From positions 186,001 through 250,000 of the forward strand of contig NZ_LUTS01000005.1 in NCBI RefSeq assembly GCF_001597735.1: a stretch of 64,000 bases of DNA. The letters run 5' to 3'. This document shows positions 45,072-54,691 of the stretch, piece after piece (the first letter of the stretch is position 1; the number at the start of each line of letters is the position of its first letter). Below the pieces are notes generated by a model, which searched no databases, was not told the DNA's origin, and saw only the letters and a list, made by a program, of their open reading frames with translations. The position numbers were made by a program, and so were the translations under genes. This DNA is from Neptuniibacter pectenicola (GTDB lineage: Bacteria; Pseudomonadota; Gammaproteobacteria; Pseudomonadales; Balneatricaceae).

Positions 45072-46313
45072 TTAAGTGTTAGTTTCTAGCGTAGACGTTT
45101 CACCCTTTACTTGCCAAGGCGTGCCGATAACGAGAGCGGTTAGAATCATAAACAGGGTTCCATCGCCATGGTCCATAAATGATGAATTAAACATACACGA
45201 AATTACAAAGGTGACAAACAATGCAGTTTGGCATTGGCGCTGTAATGGTGCTAAATGCTTACGGTTTAAAAGAAGGGTTGAGAGGAAAGATATAAACAAT
45301 ATGAGCCCGATAATCCCTGTTTGGACTGAAATCTGTAAAAACTCATTATGTGAGTTGACGGTTTTATGCCAGAACGTCTCAATAGCGCTATGTTGAACTG
45401 CATATGCTTCAGGGAAGCTGCCTAGCCCGTGCCCTAGTAGCCAGCTATCCAAGAACGCATGTAGCGATACAATATAAAACTCGAGGCGGATATCGAGTTG
45501 TTGTAACACGGTCAGGTTCAATTCTCGCGCCCTATTTATCACGTCTAGATGATCAATGATTCTTACATGTGATAAATCTACAAAAAATATAAGCACAGTT
45601 GCGCCAATGCTGCTGACAATAAGCATTGTACCTAAACCTTTTAAGCGCCATTGTTGCCAGCAAAACAGAGCGGTGAGAGTGCTGATTAATAGGTAGCCGA
45701 TACGGCCATTCTCAATAAAAAATAGATTGTGAAAGGTAATAAGGAATAAGGCGATAAACATCGCTCGGTATTTTCTGGAGATCACAGCTGCTTGTAAATT
45801 TATATAAGCAAAAATAGACATGGAAATTCCATGGAATATTCGATTTTTAATGCTATTTGGGTTATCCCAAAAGTGTATTACGTCATAATGCATAAGGTAT
45901 GAAAAGAATAAAGAGAAAAGTAGTGCTGCATACAGCGCAATAAAAGCATGTTTCCTGTACTTGTCACTTGTGAAATAGATCATAAATAGAGGAATTAGAA
46001 GGAATTCGCGGTATTTTGAAAGTATTTTTATACTATAGTTGGTGTCAGCGCTAGACCATAAAATACTGATGGCGAGCCAAGCATATAGCACGGTAGAAAG
46101 CAGAGCGGTTCGGTTTTCTTTTAATAAAGAGGGGTACTGTTTAATATTTCGTGTACAGCATAAGATGATAATTGGAAGGCCTAGCAAGATGTTATGTGCT
46201 GCATTGCCCAGTAAAGGAATGCTGAATACACCCGCGATTAAAATCCATGCGCCTACATTGACGAGGAAAGGCTGAGGTAGGTTCTTCGAATGATCTGAAT
46301 GAGAGAGCGACAT
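45072..46313 (-). CDS. O-antigen ligase / polymerase-like membrane protein (WaaL-like)
   Basis: 413 residues, about ten membrane helices with a large periplasmic loop near 280-325 carrying the ligase-type LGHGLGSFPEAY and HNEFLQISVQTGIIGL (Wzy_C motif; H of the SHNEFLQ element is the expected catalytic site). It would join O-antigen or another oligosaccharide to lipid A-core on the periplasmic face. No Wzy or Wzz genes are in the window, so the organism may add only short sugars, or those genes are elsewhere. Confidence 0.82.
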   Translation of the reverse strand: MSLSHSDHSKNLPQPFLVNVGAWILIAGVFSIPLLGNAAHNILLGLPIIILCCTRNIKQYPSLLKENRTALLSTVLYAWLAISILWSSADTNYSIKILSKYREFLLIPLFMIYFTSDKYRKHAFIALYAALLFSLFFSYLMHYDVIHFWDNPNSIKNRIFHGISMSIFAYINLQAAVISRKYRAMFIALFLITFHNLFFIENGRIGYLLISTLTALFCWQQWRLKGLGTMLIVSSIGATVLIFFVDLSHVRIIDHLDVINRARELNLTVLQQLDIRLEFYIVSLHAFLDSWLLGHGLGSFPEAYAVQHSAIETFWHKTVNSHNEFLQISVQTGIIGLILFISFLSTLLLNRKHLAPLQRQCQTALFVTFVISCMFNSSFMDHGDGTLFMILTALVIGTPWQVKGETSTLETNT

Positions 46314-46319
46314 GGGGAG

Positions 46320-47366
46320 CTATTTTTCCTGTTCTATTTGTAGGTATAGTTGCTGATGTTTTTCGCCTAAATGGGACCAGGTTAATCCCAATGGCTCTGC
46401 TGTAGGGGTGGCCATAAGCGTTGTTATCGTTTTGCCCCACCGCTCTTGTTGCTTGAGCGGCAGTACAGCCCCTTGTTGTTGATGAATTAATTCTGCGATA
46501 CCACAGTGGTCTGATATGACAACGGGAAGTCCCGCTGCGTTAGCTTCAGCGACGACCATACCAAACGGCTCAACCCGAGCAGGGTGAATCAGTAGGTCGA
46601 TTGTAGGGAAAAGATCTTCAGAGCGTTGCCAACCCATTAGTTGATAGTTTTGACTGTGCCAGTCAGTAAATAAGTGTTCTATCTCTTTTGGCTCAGGTCC
46701 CGCTACGATAAAGACAATACTAGGGTCTTTGTCGACCAGTTTCTTGACGACGGATACCGCAAAGTCTAACCCTTTACGCTGCCACTCTTTACCGATAAAG
46801 CCGATTGAGTTGCCCTGCGAACGGCGGGTTATAGTGGAAAACTGTTCAGATACCCCAGGGTACGCGGGGAAGCCAAGCTTATGTGCCGCTGTAGGGTATA
46901 GTTTTGCCAGTTGATCTGAAACGAGCAACGAGTTGGGTAGGATGGTCCGTACATTGTTGCCGAACAGTTCACGCTGTTCTAAATATTCCCACGTGGCAAT
47001 ACGGGGCGATAAAAAATCGAGCGCTCTCTTTTTGCGTGTCAGAATCGAGGGGCCATGGAAGGTAGTGACGTGATGTTCGGCGCAACGTTCGTGGCTGTGT
47101 ATAACCCATCCATCGGTATCGGTAGCTTTAAGGTGCTTAGATACGCGCTTAGAAAATTTGATCATGGCAAGCCAACGCGGTTTTGGGTTGACCTCCCCTA
47201 GTTCGATAACGTCGATCTTGTCATCGCACGTGTCATAAGCACGTTCGCATATGATTTTGACCTTTTGCCCTTGCTTGGCGAGCGCATGGGTCAGCTCCCA
47301 AACATAGCGTTCCATACCGCCGACAGGCCCATAGCGGCGCACAATGTGAATTGAAGATGTTTGCAT
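46320..47366 (-). CDS. GT4 glycosyltransferase for LPS core
   Basis: 348 residues from the ATG at 47366 (a TTG two codons earlier is also in frame). The GT-B fold begins IHIVRRYGPVGGMERYVWELTHAL and the C-terminal half has FIGKEWQRKGLDFAV, GWQRSEDLFPTIDLLIHPARVEPFGMVVAEA, the sugar-nucleotide ExxxxxE segment. This resembles WaaG-type glucosyl transferases. It is part of the LPS core operon; donor and linkage are unknown. Confidence 0.85.
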   Translation of the reverse strand: MQTSSIHIVRRYGPVGGMERYVWELTHALAKQGQKVKIICERAYDTCDDKIDVIELGEVNPKPRWLAMIKFSKRVSKHLKATDTDGWVIHSHERCAEHHVTTFHGPSILTRKKRALDFLSPRIATWEYLEQRELFGNNVRTILPNSLLVSDQLAKLYPTAAHKLGFPAYPGVSEQFSTITRRSQGNSIGFIGKEWQRKGLDFAVSVVKKLVDKDPSIVFIVAGPEPKEIEHLFTDWHSQNYQLMGWQRSEDLFPTIDLLIHPARVEPFGMVVAEANAAGLPVVISDHCGIAELIHQQQGAVLPLKQQERWGKTITTLMATPTAEPLGLTWSHLGEKHQQLYLQIEQEK

Positions 47367-47375
47367 ATTCAAGGT

Positions 47376-48239
47376 CTATTTATCCAAATCGGTATAGTGT
47401 TTTTTACTGATTTCAAGACCGAACATCTCTTCAATTTTTAGTTTAAGACGGACTTTTTTATCGCGTTTAGTTAAGCGGTAGTTTGGGTTGGGGGTAAACT
47501 CCCATTCCGCATCTGTTTTTAACCAGTCGCTGACAATCGCGGGGTGTGTCCCTTTAAAGGGACGAATGACGGCAGGATCTATATCACCATACCCTGGAAA
47601 CGGAGTCGGTTTTTCATTCCAGTATTGCGAAACTTGGTTGATCTTTTCTTGCATTTTAGCCACGTTGCGCACGTGACCATAATGATAAATGTTACCGCCC
47701 GCATGGCGCGCTTTTGGGTAGCGGCCCCGTTTGTTTTTATCTAAAACAACAAAAAACAGTCCATCTGGCGCGTAACTGCGTATTGAGTTTCTAATAATGC
47801 GAGGGGCGCGACGGTAGCCAGATATACCGACTTGATCGGGACGTCCATAAAAATGATAGAAATCGAAGTAGAACGCTTCGGTGTCTGGATCGTCTAGGTA
47901 TTTTTCCATATTGTTGCGAATCGATTCAATCTCGTTTTCGTGTAAGACTTCATCGCCTTCAATATATAGAGCCCAGTCCCCCGTGCAGTTGAAATGCGCA
48001 ATCATCTTCTGCTGGCCGTAAACATAACCCCGGTCCTGCATCTTATCATTCCATGTGGTATGGATAATGCGAATTTTGGGGTCGTCAATCTGGTTGAGGA
48101 GCGCTTCTGTATCATCATCGCAGCGGCCTAATGCGATAATAAACTCATCACATAATGGCAGGGCTGAGCGGATACTCTCCACAAAAGGGTAGCCCAGCGT
48201 CGAGCCGTTTTTTAGAAAAGTAAAACCACTGACTTTCAC
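47376..48239 (-). CDS. GT2-like glycosyltransferase, LPS core operon
   Basis: 287 residues. A Rossmann-like GT-A start (VSGFTFLKNGSTLGYPFVES, EFIIALGRCDDDT) is followed by GDWALYIEGDEVL, the acidic donor/metal site, and by an aromatic-rich half (FYFDFYHFYGRPDQVG). It belongs to a group seen in LPS and capsule loci. Nine bases from the following GT4 gene and 15 from the acyltransferase, so it is co-transcribed. Exact role unknown. Confidence 0.8.
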   Translation of the reverse strand: MKVSGFTFLKNGSTLGYPFVESIRSALPLCDEFIIALGRCDDDTEALLNQIDDPKIRIIHTTWNDKMQDRGYVYGQQKMIAHFNCTGDWALYIEGDEVLHENEIESIRNNMEKYLDDPDTEAFYFDFYHFYGRPDQVGISGYRRAPRIIRNSIRSYAPDGLFFVVLDKNKRGRYPKARHAGGNIYHYGHVRNVAKMQEKINQVSQYWNEKPTPFPGYGDIDPAVIRPFKGTHPAIVSDWLKTDAEWEFTPNPNYRLTKRDKKVRLKLKIEEMFGLEISKKHYTDLDK

Positions 48240-48254
48240 ACGCGTCTCCTGAAA

Positions 48255-49172
48255 TTAACGTTCTTTCGTGTTGTATAGTTTTTGATCGCCGTCGGGCTGG
48301 GTTTTAAAACGTTTGTGAACCCACATATATTGGGTGGGTGCTTTTCTTACACCGGCTTCTACCGCTAAGTTCATTAAGCGCGCATCTTCAATTTCATCAC
48401 CGCTTGGAAAGCCGGGTACAGATACAATCTCGAGAATATAACCGGAGTCATCGTCCTTTCTTCTTAGGTGTAACGAAAGGATGGGTGAGTTGTTAAACCT
48501 AACCATGTTGGTGGTTGCGGTGATGGTTGCGGCGGTTTGACCGAAAAATGGTACAAAGACCGAGTTTTTACGTCCCAGATCTTGATCAGGCGCGTACCAG
48601 ACAATTAAATTTTGCTTTAATTTCCGGATGATCTCTCGTATCTTTTTTCGCTCTACAGGGATGCTAAAAGTGGAGCGTCCCTTGGTAATAATAGCGTCCA
48701 TTACTGGGTTGTTGTGTTCGCGATATGTAGTCGCTACTGGTGTTTTATAGGCTGAGAATAGCAAGCCCCCTAGGTCAATCTGAGAATAGTGGGCGCCTAA
48801 GAGGATTACGCCGCGGCCAAGGGCTAAGGCCTCATCAAGCAATTCAAATCCCCTGTATTCGGTACGTGCTTGTAATCGTTTCTTATTTCCCCAATAAGCC
48901 CACGCGGTTTCAATGATGCCTATGCCATTGTTTTTAAATACATCTTTAACAAACTGCTCGCGTTCCTGCGGAGTGAGTTCTGGGAAGCATAGTCTGCAAT
49001 TCACATCAGTCACATGGCGACGCTTAGGTAGCAGCCGGTAAAGGGTCATCCCAATAAGCCGCCCAACATGCAAACCTAAGGTAAACGGCAATAAAGCGAG
49101 TAGGCGTAATAGCAAAATGCCTAGCCATGTCAGCCAGTATTTAGGTGCATAAAATGAGGTGGGTGTCTTCAC
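48255..49172 (-). CDS. lipid A lauroyl/myristoyl acyltransferase (LpxL/LpxM family)
   Basis: 305 residues, one N-terminal helix (about 14-34). The catalytic HX4D is GAHYSQID (His about 127), and QDLGRKNSVFVPFFG and MWVHKRFKT match the family. It adds a secondary acyl chain to Kdo2-lipid A from acyl-ACP at the inner membrane. LpxL versus LpxM cannot be separated by sequence here. It is divergent from msbA (132-base gap) and heads the minus-strand core operon. Confidence 0.92.
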   Translation of the reverse strand: MKTPTSFYAPKYWLTWLGILLLRLLALLPFTLGLHVGRLIGMTLYRLLPKRRHVTDVNCRLCFPELTPQEREQFVKDVFKNNGIGIIETAWAYWGNKKRLQARTEYRGFELLDEALALGRGVILLGAHYSQIDLGGLLFSAYKTPVATTYREHNNPVMDAIITKGRSTFSIPVERKKIREIIRKLKQNLIVWYAPDQDLGRKNSVFVPFFGQTAATITATTNMVRFNNSPILSLHLRRKDDDSGYILEIVSVPGFPSGDEIEDARLMNLAVEAGVRKAPTQYMWVHKRFKTQPDGDQKLYNTKER

Positions 49173-49304
49173 GATGTCATTATATCTCTAGAATCAGGTG
49201 GGGATTATACCTCTGTCCGCTATGCGCAGCTAGATGGAAGGTTGGGCAACTGTCACTAGCAAGGTACAATAGCGACTAATTATTTGTAATTAAGATAGAT
49301 AAAC

Positions 49305-51101
49305 ATGACAGATCAGGTCCCAGTTAAGGGGGCGGGGATGAAGATATACCTTCGTCTTCTTACCTATGTACGTCCATATTGGCTGCCTTTTTCATTAGGT
49401 ATTATTGGTTTTATTATTTATGCCGCCACCCAGACTGGGTTTGCTGCCTTAATGGAGTATCTGGTTGATGCGATAGGGGAGCAGAAAGAGGATGCGTATA
49501 TCTATGGCCCTCTTGCGTTAATTGGTATCGCCTTTGCGCGTGGTTTAGGCACTTTTATGGGAAATTATTTCACCGCCTATGTGGCGCGTAATATTGTTCA
49601 TCAATTACGGGTGGTGATGTTTGATAAGTTGTTAGTGATTCCTTTGGATTATTATCACAATAACGCCTCAGGCCATATTCTGTCTAAAATCTCATATAAC
49701 GTTGAACAGGTCACCAATGCTGCGACTGAATCGTTGAAGATTAGTGTCAGGGAAGGGATGACCGTTATCGGCTTGCTGGGCTATCTGTTATATATCAATT
49801 GGCAGTTGACCTTAGTGTTTGCCGCTGTCTCCCCATTTATTGCTTTAGTGGTTGCTGTTGCCTCTAAACGTTTTCGCCGTCTGGGTCACCGTATTCAAGA
49901 CTCTATGGGGGAAGTGACCCACGTTGCATCGGAGAATGTACAAGGTGTACAAGTGGTACGCGTGTTTGGTGGGGGAGACAAAGAGCGCCATCGCTTTCAA
50001 GAGGCGAGTGGCCAGAATTTACGCCAGAGTTTGAAAATGGCCACAACCGAAGCGCTGAGCACACCGATTGTGCAGCTTATTGTGTCGAGCGCGTTGGCGT
50101 TATTGATCTTTCTCGCATTACATCCTCTGATGAGCACCGGCATGAGTGCCGGGCAGTTCATTGCTTTTATCACCGCGGCGGGCTTAATTGCTAAGCCTCT
50201 TCGGTCACTGACTGAAGTGAATGGTGCGATTCAGCGGGGCATTGCGGCGGCGCAGAGTATTTTTGAGCTTATTGATGAAGAGACAGAGAAAAACAGCGGC
50301 TCGCTAATCAGTGAGAGAGGGGAGGGTCGGTTACAACTTAAAGATCTATGCTTCTCTTATCTGCCGAATAAGCCTGTGCTAACGCACCTGAATCTTGCCA
50401 TCGAACCGGGGCAAACCGTTGCGTTTGTGGGTAAATCTGGCAGTGGTAAATCGACGTTAGCAAATCTACTCCCTCGATTTTATGAGCCTACCTCAGGTAC
50501 GATCTTACTTGATGGTCACCCCTTAGCGGATTACGATTTAGGCTCGCTTCGCGATCAGATTGCTTTAGTCACGCAAAACGTTGTGTTATTTGATGGCACC
50601 ATTAAAGAGAATATTGCCTACGGGGCGATGCAGGATGTGACTGAGGCTGAGATCATCGCAGCCGCTGAGGCGGCGCATGTGATGGAGTTTGTCTCGCGGA
50701 TGAGCGATGGTTTAGACACTGAGGTGGGCGAGAAGGGAACGAAGCTGTCAGGCGGGCAGCGTCAACGTATAGCGATTGCGCGTGCCATTCTTAAAAATGC
50801 CCCAGTGTTAATTTTAGATGAAGCGACCTCAGCGCTAGATACTGAATCGGAAAGGCATATTCAGGCCGCGTTAGAAAATGTCATGCAGGGTAGAACAACG
50901 CTGGTAATTGCCCACCGTTTATCAACGATCGAATCTGCAGATCAAATTGTTGTCATGGAGCAAGGTGAGATTATTGAACAGGGCACCCATGATGAGTTAC
51001 TGGCTATGAACCACACGTATGCGGGGCTGTATAAAAAGCAGTTTAGTGAAACATCTACCCCTAAACGGGTGAACCGCGAAAACACTGGAGACATTGAATG
51101 A
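49305..51101 (+). CDS. msbA: lipid A export ATP-binding/permease protein
   Basis: 598 residues: six membrane helices (first 320) and an ABC ATPase with Walker A GKSGSGKST, signature LSGGQRQR and Walker B VLILDEAT. MsbA flips lipid A-core across the inner membrane. Its neighbours (hldE, waaA and the acyltransferase) leave little doubt over other ABC exporters. Its stop overlaps the hldE start (ATGA), so the two are coupled. Confidence 0.95.
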   Translation: MTDQVPVKGAGMKIYLRLLTYVRPYWLPFSLGIIGFIIYAATQTGFAALMEYLVDAIGEQKEDAYIYGPLALIGIAFARGLGTFMGNYFTAYVARNIVHQLRVVMFDKLLVIPLDYYHNNASGHILSKISYNVEQVTNAATESLKISVREGMTVIGLLGYLLYINWQLTLVFAAVSPFIALVVAVASKRFRRLGHRIQDSMGEVTHVASENVQGVQVVRVFGGGDKERHRFQEASGQNLRQSLKMATTEALSTPIVQLIVSSALALLIFLALHPLMSTGMSAGQFIAFITAAGLIAKPLRSLTEVNGAIQRGIAAAQSIFELIDEETEKNSGSLISERGEGRLQLKDLCFSYLPNKPVLTHLNLAIEPGQTVAFVGKSGSGKSTLANLLPRFYEPTSGTILLDGHPLADYDLGSLRDQIALVTQNVVLFDGTIKENIAYGAMQDVTEAEIIAAAEAAHVMEFVSRMSDGLDTEVGEKGTKLSGGQRQRIAIARAILKNAPVLILDEATSALDTESERHIQAALENVMQGRTTLVIAHRLSTIESADQIVVMEQGEIIEQGTHDELLAMNHTYAGLYKKQFSETSTPKRVNRENTGDIE

Positions 51102-52531
51102 AAATCCATATGCCTCGTTTTGATAAGGCTCAGGTGCTTGTTGTTGGTGACCTGATGCTGGATCGTTATTGGCAGGGGCCCACTTCACGCATCTCTCCTG
51201 AAGCACCGGTACCTATTGTAAAAGTTGAGCAGCATGAAGACCGACCCGGAGGGGCTGCGAACGTCGCTCTCAATGTAACCGCGCTGGGTGCGGGTGTTTC
51301 ATTGGTTGGACTGGTGGGTGATGACGAAGCAGGTATCGCGCTTGAAAAACAGTTGCAGTCAGCGCGTGTTAACTGTGCCTTTTCCAAGACCGATGGCGAA
51401 CCCACCATTACTAAGTTGCGGGTTATTAGCCGTCATCAGCAGCTAATACGGTTGGATTTTGAAGAACCGTTTTCGTCTGATTATGGTGAGCAGGTTGTGA
51501 ATGCGACCACGCCGTTGTTAGCAAATGTGGGGGTGCTGGTACTGTCTGATTATGGCAAAGGCACCTTATCGGATTGTCAGCGACTTGTGCGTGAAGCAAA
51601 AGCGCAAAATGTCGCGGTACTGGTTGATCCTAAAGGTTGTGATTTTACCCGCTACCGAGGGGCAACGTTGTTAACGCCGAACTTATCTGAATTTGAAGCC
51701 ATTGTTGGGGTGTGTAAAACAGAAGATGAGCTGGTGACACGGGGCCAAGCTTTAGTTCAAACGTTAGAACTGGATGCGTTGTTAGTGACCCGAAGTGAAC
51801 AGGGTATGACCCTGATTCGCGCCAATAAAGAGGAGTTACATTTCCCAGCGCGGGCGCGTGAAGTCTTCGATGTGACAGGGGCCGGCGATACGGTTATATC
51901 CACCTTAGCGGCAGCCTTAGCAGCTGGAGAAGATCTACCTAATGCGGTTGCGTTGTCCAATATTGCGGCAAGTATTGTTGTGGGTAAGTTAGGCACGGCG
52001 GCGATTAGTGCACCAGAGCTGCGCCGTGAGGTGAGTAAGGAGCAGGGGGCTGAAAAAGGCGTTGTTACTGAGGAGCAATTATTGATTGCGCTAGCGGACG
52101 CTCGGGCAGCGGGTGAATCCATTGTCTTCACGAACGGTTGCTTTGATATTCTTCATGCGGGGCATGTAGGTTATTTGGCACAAGCGCGCGCGCAAGGTGA
52201 TCGTCTTGTCTTAGCGATTAATAGCGATGAGTCGGTCAGCCGTCTTAAGGGCCCAGGCCGTCCTATTAACCCTGTTGAACGTCGCATGGCGGTATTGTCT
52301 GGCTTGGAAGCTGTTGATTGGGTGCTGTACTTTGATGAGGACACGCCGGAACGCTTGTTGGAGCAGGTTCGCCCTGATGTATTGGTCAAAGGGGGCGATT
52401 ACGGTATTGACGGGGTTGTGGGCGGTGAGTTTGTCCGCAGTTATGGCGGCGAAGTTAAGGTATTGTCATTTCTTGATGACTGCTCGACCACGGCTATCGT
52501 AGAAAAAATTCAGCAAGATACAGATGGCTAG
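51098..52531 (+). CDS. hldE: bifunctional heptose-7-phosphate kinase / heptose-1-phosphate adenylyltransferase
   Basis: 477 residues. N-terminal ribokinase-like domain (about 1-315) with GGAANVALN and the GAGD catalytic motif (DVTGAGDTV). C-terminal cytidylyltransferase-like domain (about 340-477) with FTNGCFDILHAGHVGYL (HxGH). It makes ADP-D-glycero-D-manno-heptose from the GmhA product; WaaC and WaaF use the epimerised donor. Length equals that of the E. coli enzyme. The epimerase HldD and phosphatase GmhB are not in the window. Confidence 0.97.
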   Translation: MKIHMPRFDKAQVLVVGDLMLDRYWQGPTSRISPEAPVPIVKVEQHEDRPGGAANVALNVTALGAGVSLVGLVGDDEAGIALEKQLQSARVNCAFSKTDGEPTITKLRVISRHQQLIRLDFEEPFSSDYGEQVVNATTPLLANVGVLVLSDYGKGTLSDCQRLVREAKAQNVAVLVDPKGCDFTRYRGATLLTPNLSEFEAIVGVCKTEDELVTRGQALVQTLELDALLVTRSEQGMTLIRANKEELHFPARAREVFDVTGAGDTVISTLAAALAAGEDLPNAVALSNIAASIVVGKLGTAAISAPELRREVSKEQGAEKGVVTEEQLLIALADARAAGESIVFTNGCFDILHAGHVGYLAQARAQGDRLVLAINSDESVSRLKGPGRPINPVERRMAVLSGLEAVDWVLYFDEDTPERLLEQVRPDVLVKGGDYGIDGVVGGEFVRSYGGEVKVLSFLDDCSTTAIVEKIQQDTDG

Positions 52532-52537
52532 ATAAGA

Positions 52538-52570
52538 AGAGAAAGCTATTGTTGAAGGATAGCTTTCTCT
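52538..52570. terminator. hairpin between convergent hldE and aldo-keto reductase genes
   Basis: Perfect 11-base arms (52538-52548 and 52560-52570, AGAGAAAGCTA and its complement), extendable by one pair, with a short loop. It overlaps the last codons of the reductase and lies just past the hldE stop. It probably terminates in both directions. Confidence 0.6.
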
Positions 52571-53343
52571 GCTGCGGCCACATTGCTGCGTAAATGCTCA
52601 GGGTTGATGGTGCCAATAATAGCCGATGTGACCCCTGGGTGAGCAAAGATATAATTAAAACTCGCTTGCACGGGATCCTCTCCCGCGTGGGTGCAAATAT
52701 GCCCCGAGGCGAGGGCCTTTTTCAACAAAATGCCCTTGTTGTGTTGAGCGGCAAAATCGAGGACCGGTTCTTCGTCAGCATGGGTTAAGTTGTAAGTGAC
52801 CATGGCACAATCTGATTGTTGTAGTGCCAGGAGGCCTCCTTCGATGGTTTTAGTCGACATGCCTGTTGCGCGAATCTTTCCTTGGGCTTTTAAATCGTTT
52901 AGTACCTGTAGTAGGCCGAAACGTTTAATAATCTCTACATCATTCCCATCGGAGTGAACCAGTAGCATATCGATATAATCGGTATTGAGGCGTTTTAAAC
53001 TGCGTTCTACGCTGAATTGAATATGCTCAGGTGTAAATTTGTAGCTCGATTGTCCCGTTTGGTTATCAAACTCTTCACCCACTTTGGAGCAGATGACCCA
53101 GTCCTGCCGCTGTCCCGTTAGCAGTGTGCCCAAACGCGTTTCGCTATTGCCGTATGCGGGTGCAGTATCGATCAGATTAATACCCAGTTCTTTCGCTAAC
53201 CCAATCAGCTGTGCCGCCTCTTTGTCGCTCGGCAATTCGAAGTGAGTTGGGTACTTGATCCCTTTGTTCCTACCCAGCTTTACGGTACCTAAGCCTAAGG
53301 GAGAGATCTCTAAGTCTGTGTTCGCTAATCGACGTTTTAACAA
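52546..53343 (-). CDS. aldo/keto reductase
   Basis: 265 residues from a TTG at 53343, chosen because GGGAG lies eight bases upstream and the sequence then reads LKRRLANTDLEISPLGLGT; the longer frame is not family-like. The tetrad is visible: Asp in LIDTAPAY, Tyr of the same segment, Lys in VICSKVG and His in MLLVHSDG. NADPH-dependent reduction of an aldehyde or sugar is likely. It overlaps the FAD oxidoreductase stop by seven bases. Substrate unknown. Confidence 0.87.
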   Translation of the reverse strand: MLKRRLANTDLEISPLGLGTVKLGRNKGIKYPTHFELPSDKEAAQLIGLAKELGINLIDTAPAYGNSETRLGTLLTGQRQDWVICSKVGEEFDNQTGQSSYKFTPEHIQFSVERSLKRLNTDYIDMLLVHSDGNDVEIIKRFGLLQVLNDLKAQGKIRATGMSTKTIEGGLLALQQSDCAMVTYNLTHADEEPVLDFAAQHNKGILLKKALASGHICTHAGEDPVQASFNYIFAHPGVTSAIIGTINPEHLRSNVAAAEKAILQQ

Positions 53344-54536
53344 AAGGCTGTCTCCCAGATAGGTTTGGCGGTTTCGGGTTTTGCTAGAACGCTTAGGCAC
53401 TGTAGATCGTTTGTATCGGCATGGCTGCCAGGTTGACCACATAAGGGTAAGACCTGATCGGCCAAATCAGGGGATAACGCCAGTTTTGTTGGCCAAGCCA
53501 CAATGCAGTTACCCACTTTTTCCGCATAGGCGGCATCGGGTCTCACTAAAGCGGATTGTTTAGGTTCAGCACGGTTGATGTGGAACGTCGACCATTCAGC
53601 CTTAGATAGATCGATCCAAGGTAGAAGCGTCGCCAGTTCCTCTTTCGCGAAGGCGATCTGTTCCTGTTCTGAACGATCCATACCGGTTTCAGCAACGTTC
53701 CCCCCTAAATACCAGACCTGCTTGCCGTCACTGCAAGGGTGGGTTGTGATTGTAGCGACCGGTTTACTGCCTGTGCCAATACAGTGGGCATAGGTAGGTA
53801 GATCATAATGATGTTTAACCATCACCATATGTAAAGGGCGACGTTGCATTTCTGGTTGGCGGATATCTAGTTTTTTTGCCAACACGTCAAAACCTTCGCC
53901 TGAGGTGAGTACTACATTATCAGCTTCTAAACGTAACGCGTGTGTAGGGAATAGAATGGCGTTGATCGTGTTGTCATGGCTTTCAATTTGGGCGTGGGTA
54001 ATGTCGGCCTGATAAATTCTATTCTCTACGTGCTTGCGTAGGTTGTTAATTACGCTTGGAACATCCAGTACTAGCTCATTGAGGCGATATAGAGAGCCTT
54101 TAAATTGTTTGTTTTGAAACACCCGTGGGCGCTCATTGGCAGAGACCTCTTCGACGCGACCTCTAAATGCTTTAGTGGCAAAGAACGTTGTCATGCGTGA
54201 GCCTAGCGAGCCTTTCGACCACATATAATGGGCTTCAGATAGGACGTTAACCTCACGTAAATTTATTTCACCTGTGCCATCTAAACAGTTACGCCAGCGC
54301 TGTGGCATCTCTTTGATTGTATTTGATGCTTGGGTTAGTACACCGCTAAGTGCGTATTTTGTGCCACCGTGAATAATGCCTTGCGAACGCACTGATTGAC
54401 CGCCGCCCAAGGTGTCTTTTTCAAGCAAAATTGCATTAAAGCCTGCGCTGACCGCTCGGTTCAATGTCCAAAGGCCTGCGATGCCGCCGCCAATAATAAT
54501 AAGGTCAAACTTGAGGGTGTTCATAAAAGACTTCAT
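53337..54536 (-). CDS. FAD-dependent oxidoreductase, DAO family
   Basis: 399 residues. The N-terminal dinucleotide-binding motif is LIIIGGGIAGLWTLNRA, then LLEKDTLGGGQSVRSQGIIHGG, which covers the FAD and substrate loops of the glycerol-3-phosphate dehydrogenase/D-amino-acid oxidase fold. No membrane domain. It is translationally linked to the aldo-keto reductase downstream and lies between hldE and waaA, so a step in sugar or lipid precursor metabolism is conceivable. The substrate is unknown. A second ATG four codons in is possible. Confidence 0.83.
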   Translation of the reverse strand: MKSFMNTLKFDLIIIGGGIAGLWTLNRAVSAGFNAILLEKDTLGGGQSVRSQGIIHGGTKYALSGVLTQASNTIKEMPQRWRNCLDGTGEINLREVNVLSEAHYMWSKGSLGSRMTTFFATKAFRGRVEEVSANERPRVFQNKQFKGSLYRLNELVLDVPSVINNLRKHVENRIYQADITHAQIESHDNTINAILFPTHALRLEADNVVLTSGEGFDVLAKKLDIRQPEMQRRPLHMVMVKHHYDLPTYAHCIGTGSKPVATITTHPCSDGKQVWYLGGNVAETGMDRSEQEQIAFAKEELATLLPWIDLSKAEWSTFHINRAEPKQSALVRPDAAYAEKVGNCIVAWPTKLALSPDLADQVLPLCGQPGSHADTNDLQCLSVLAKPETAKPIWETAFC

Positions 54537-54691
54537 GGCAAAAGTTGGTAGGGGCCATTATAGGCAAGTGCAGGGGGCGCTGGCTAGGTTCATGGGAAAC
54601 GAGATTTAAATGACCCTAGGCATGCCTAAAACATAGACGCGGCGTAAGCGTGATATAATAATGGTTCTTTATTTGTGGCTGAACAACTGTA

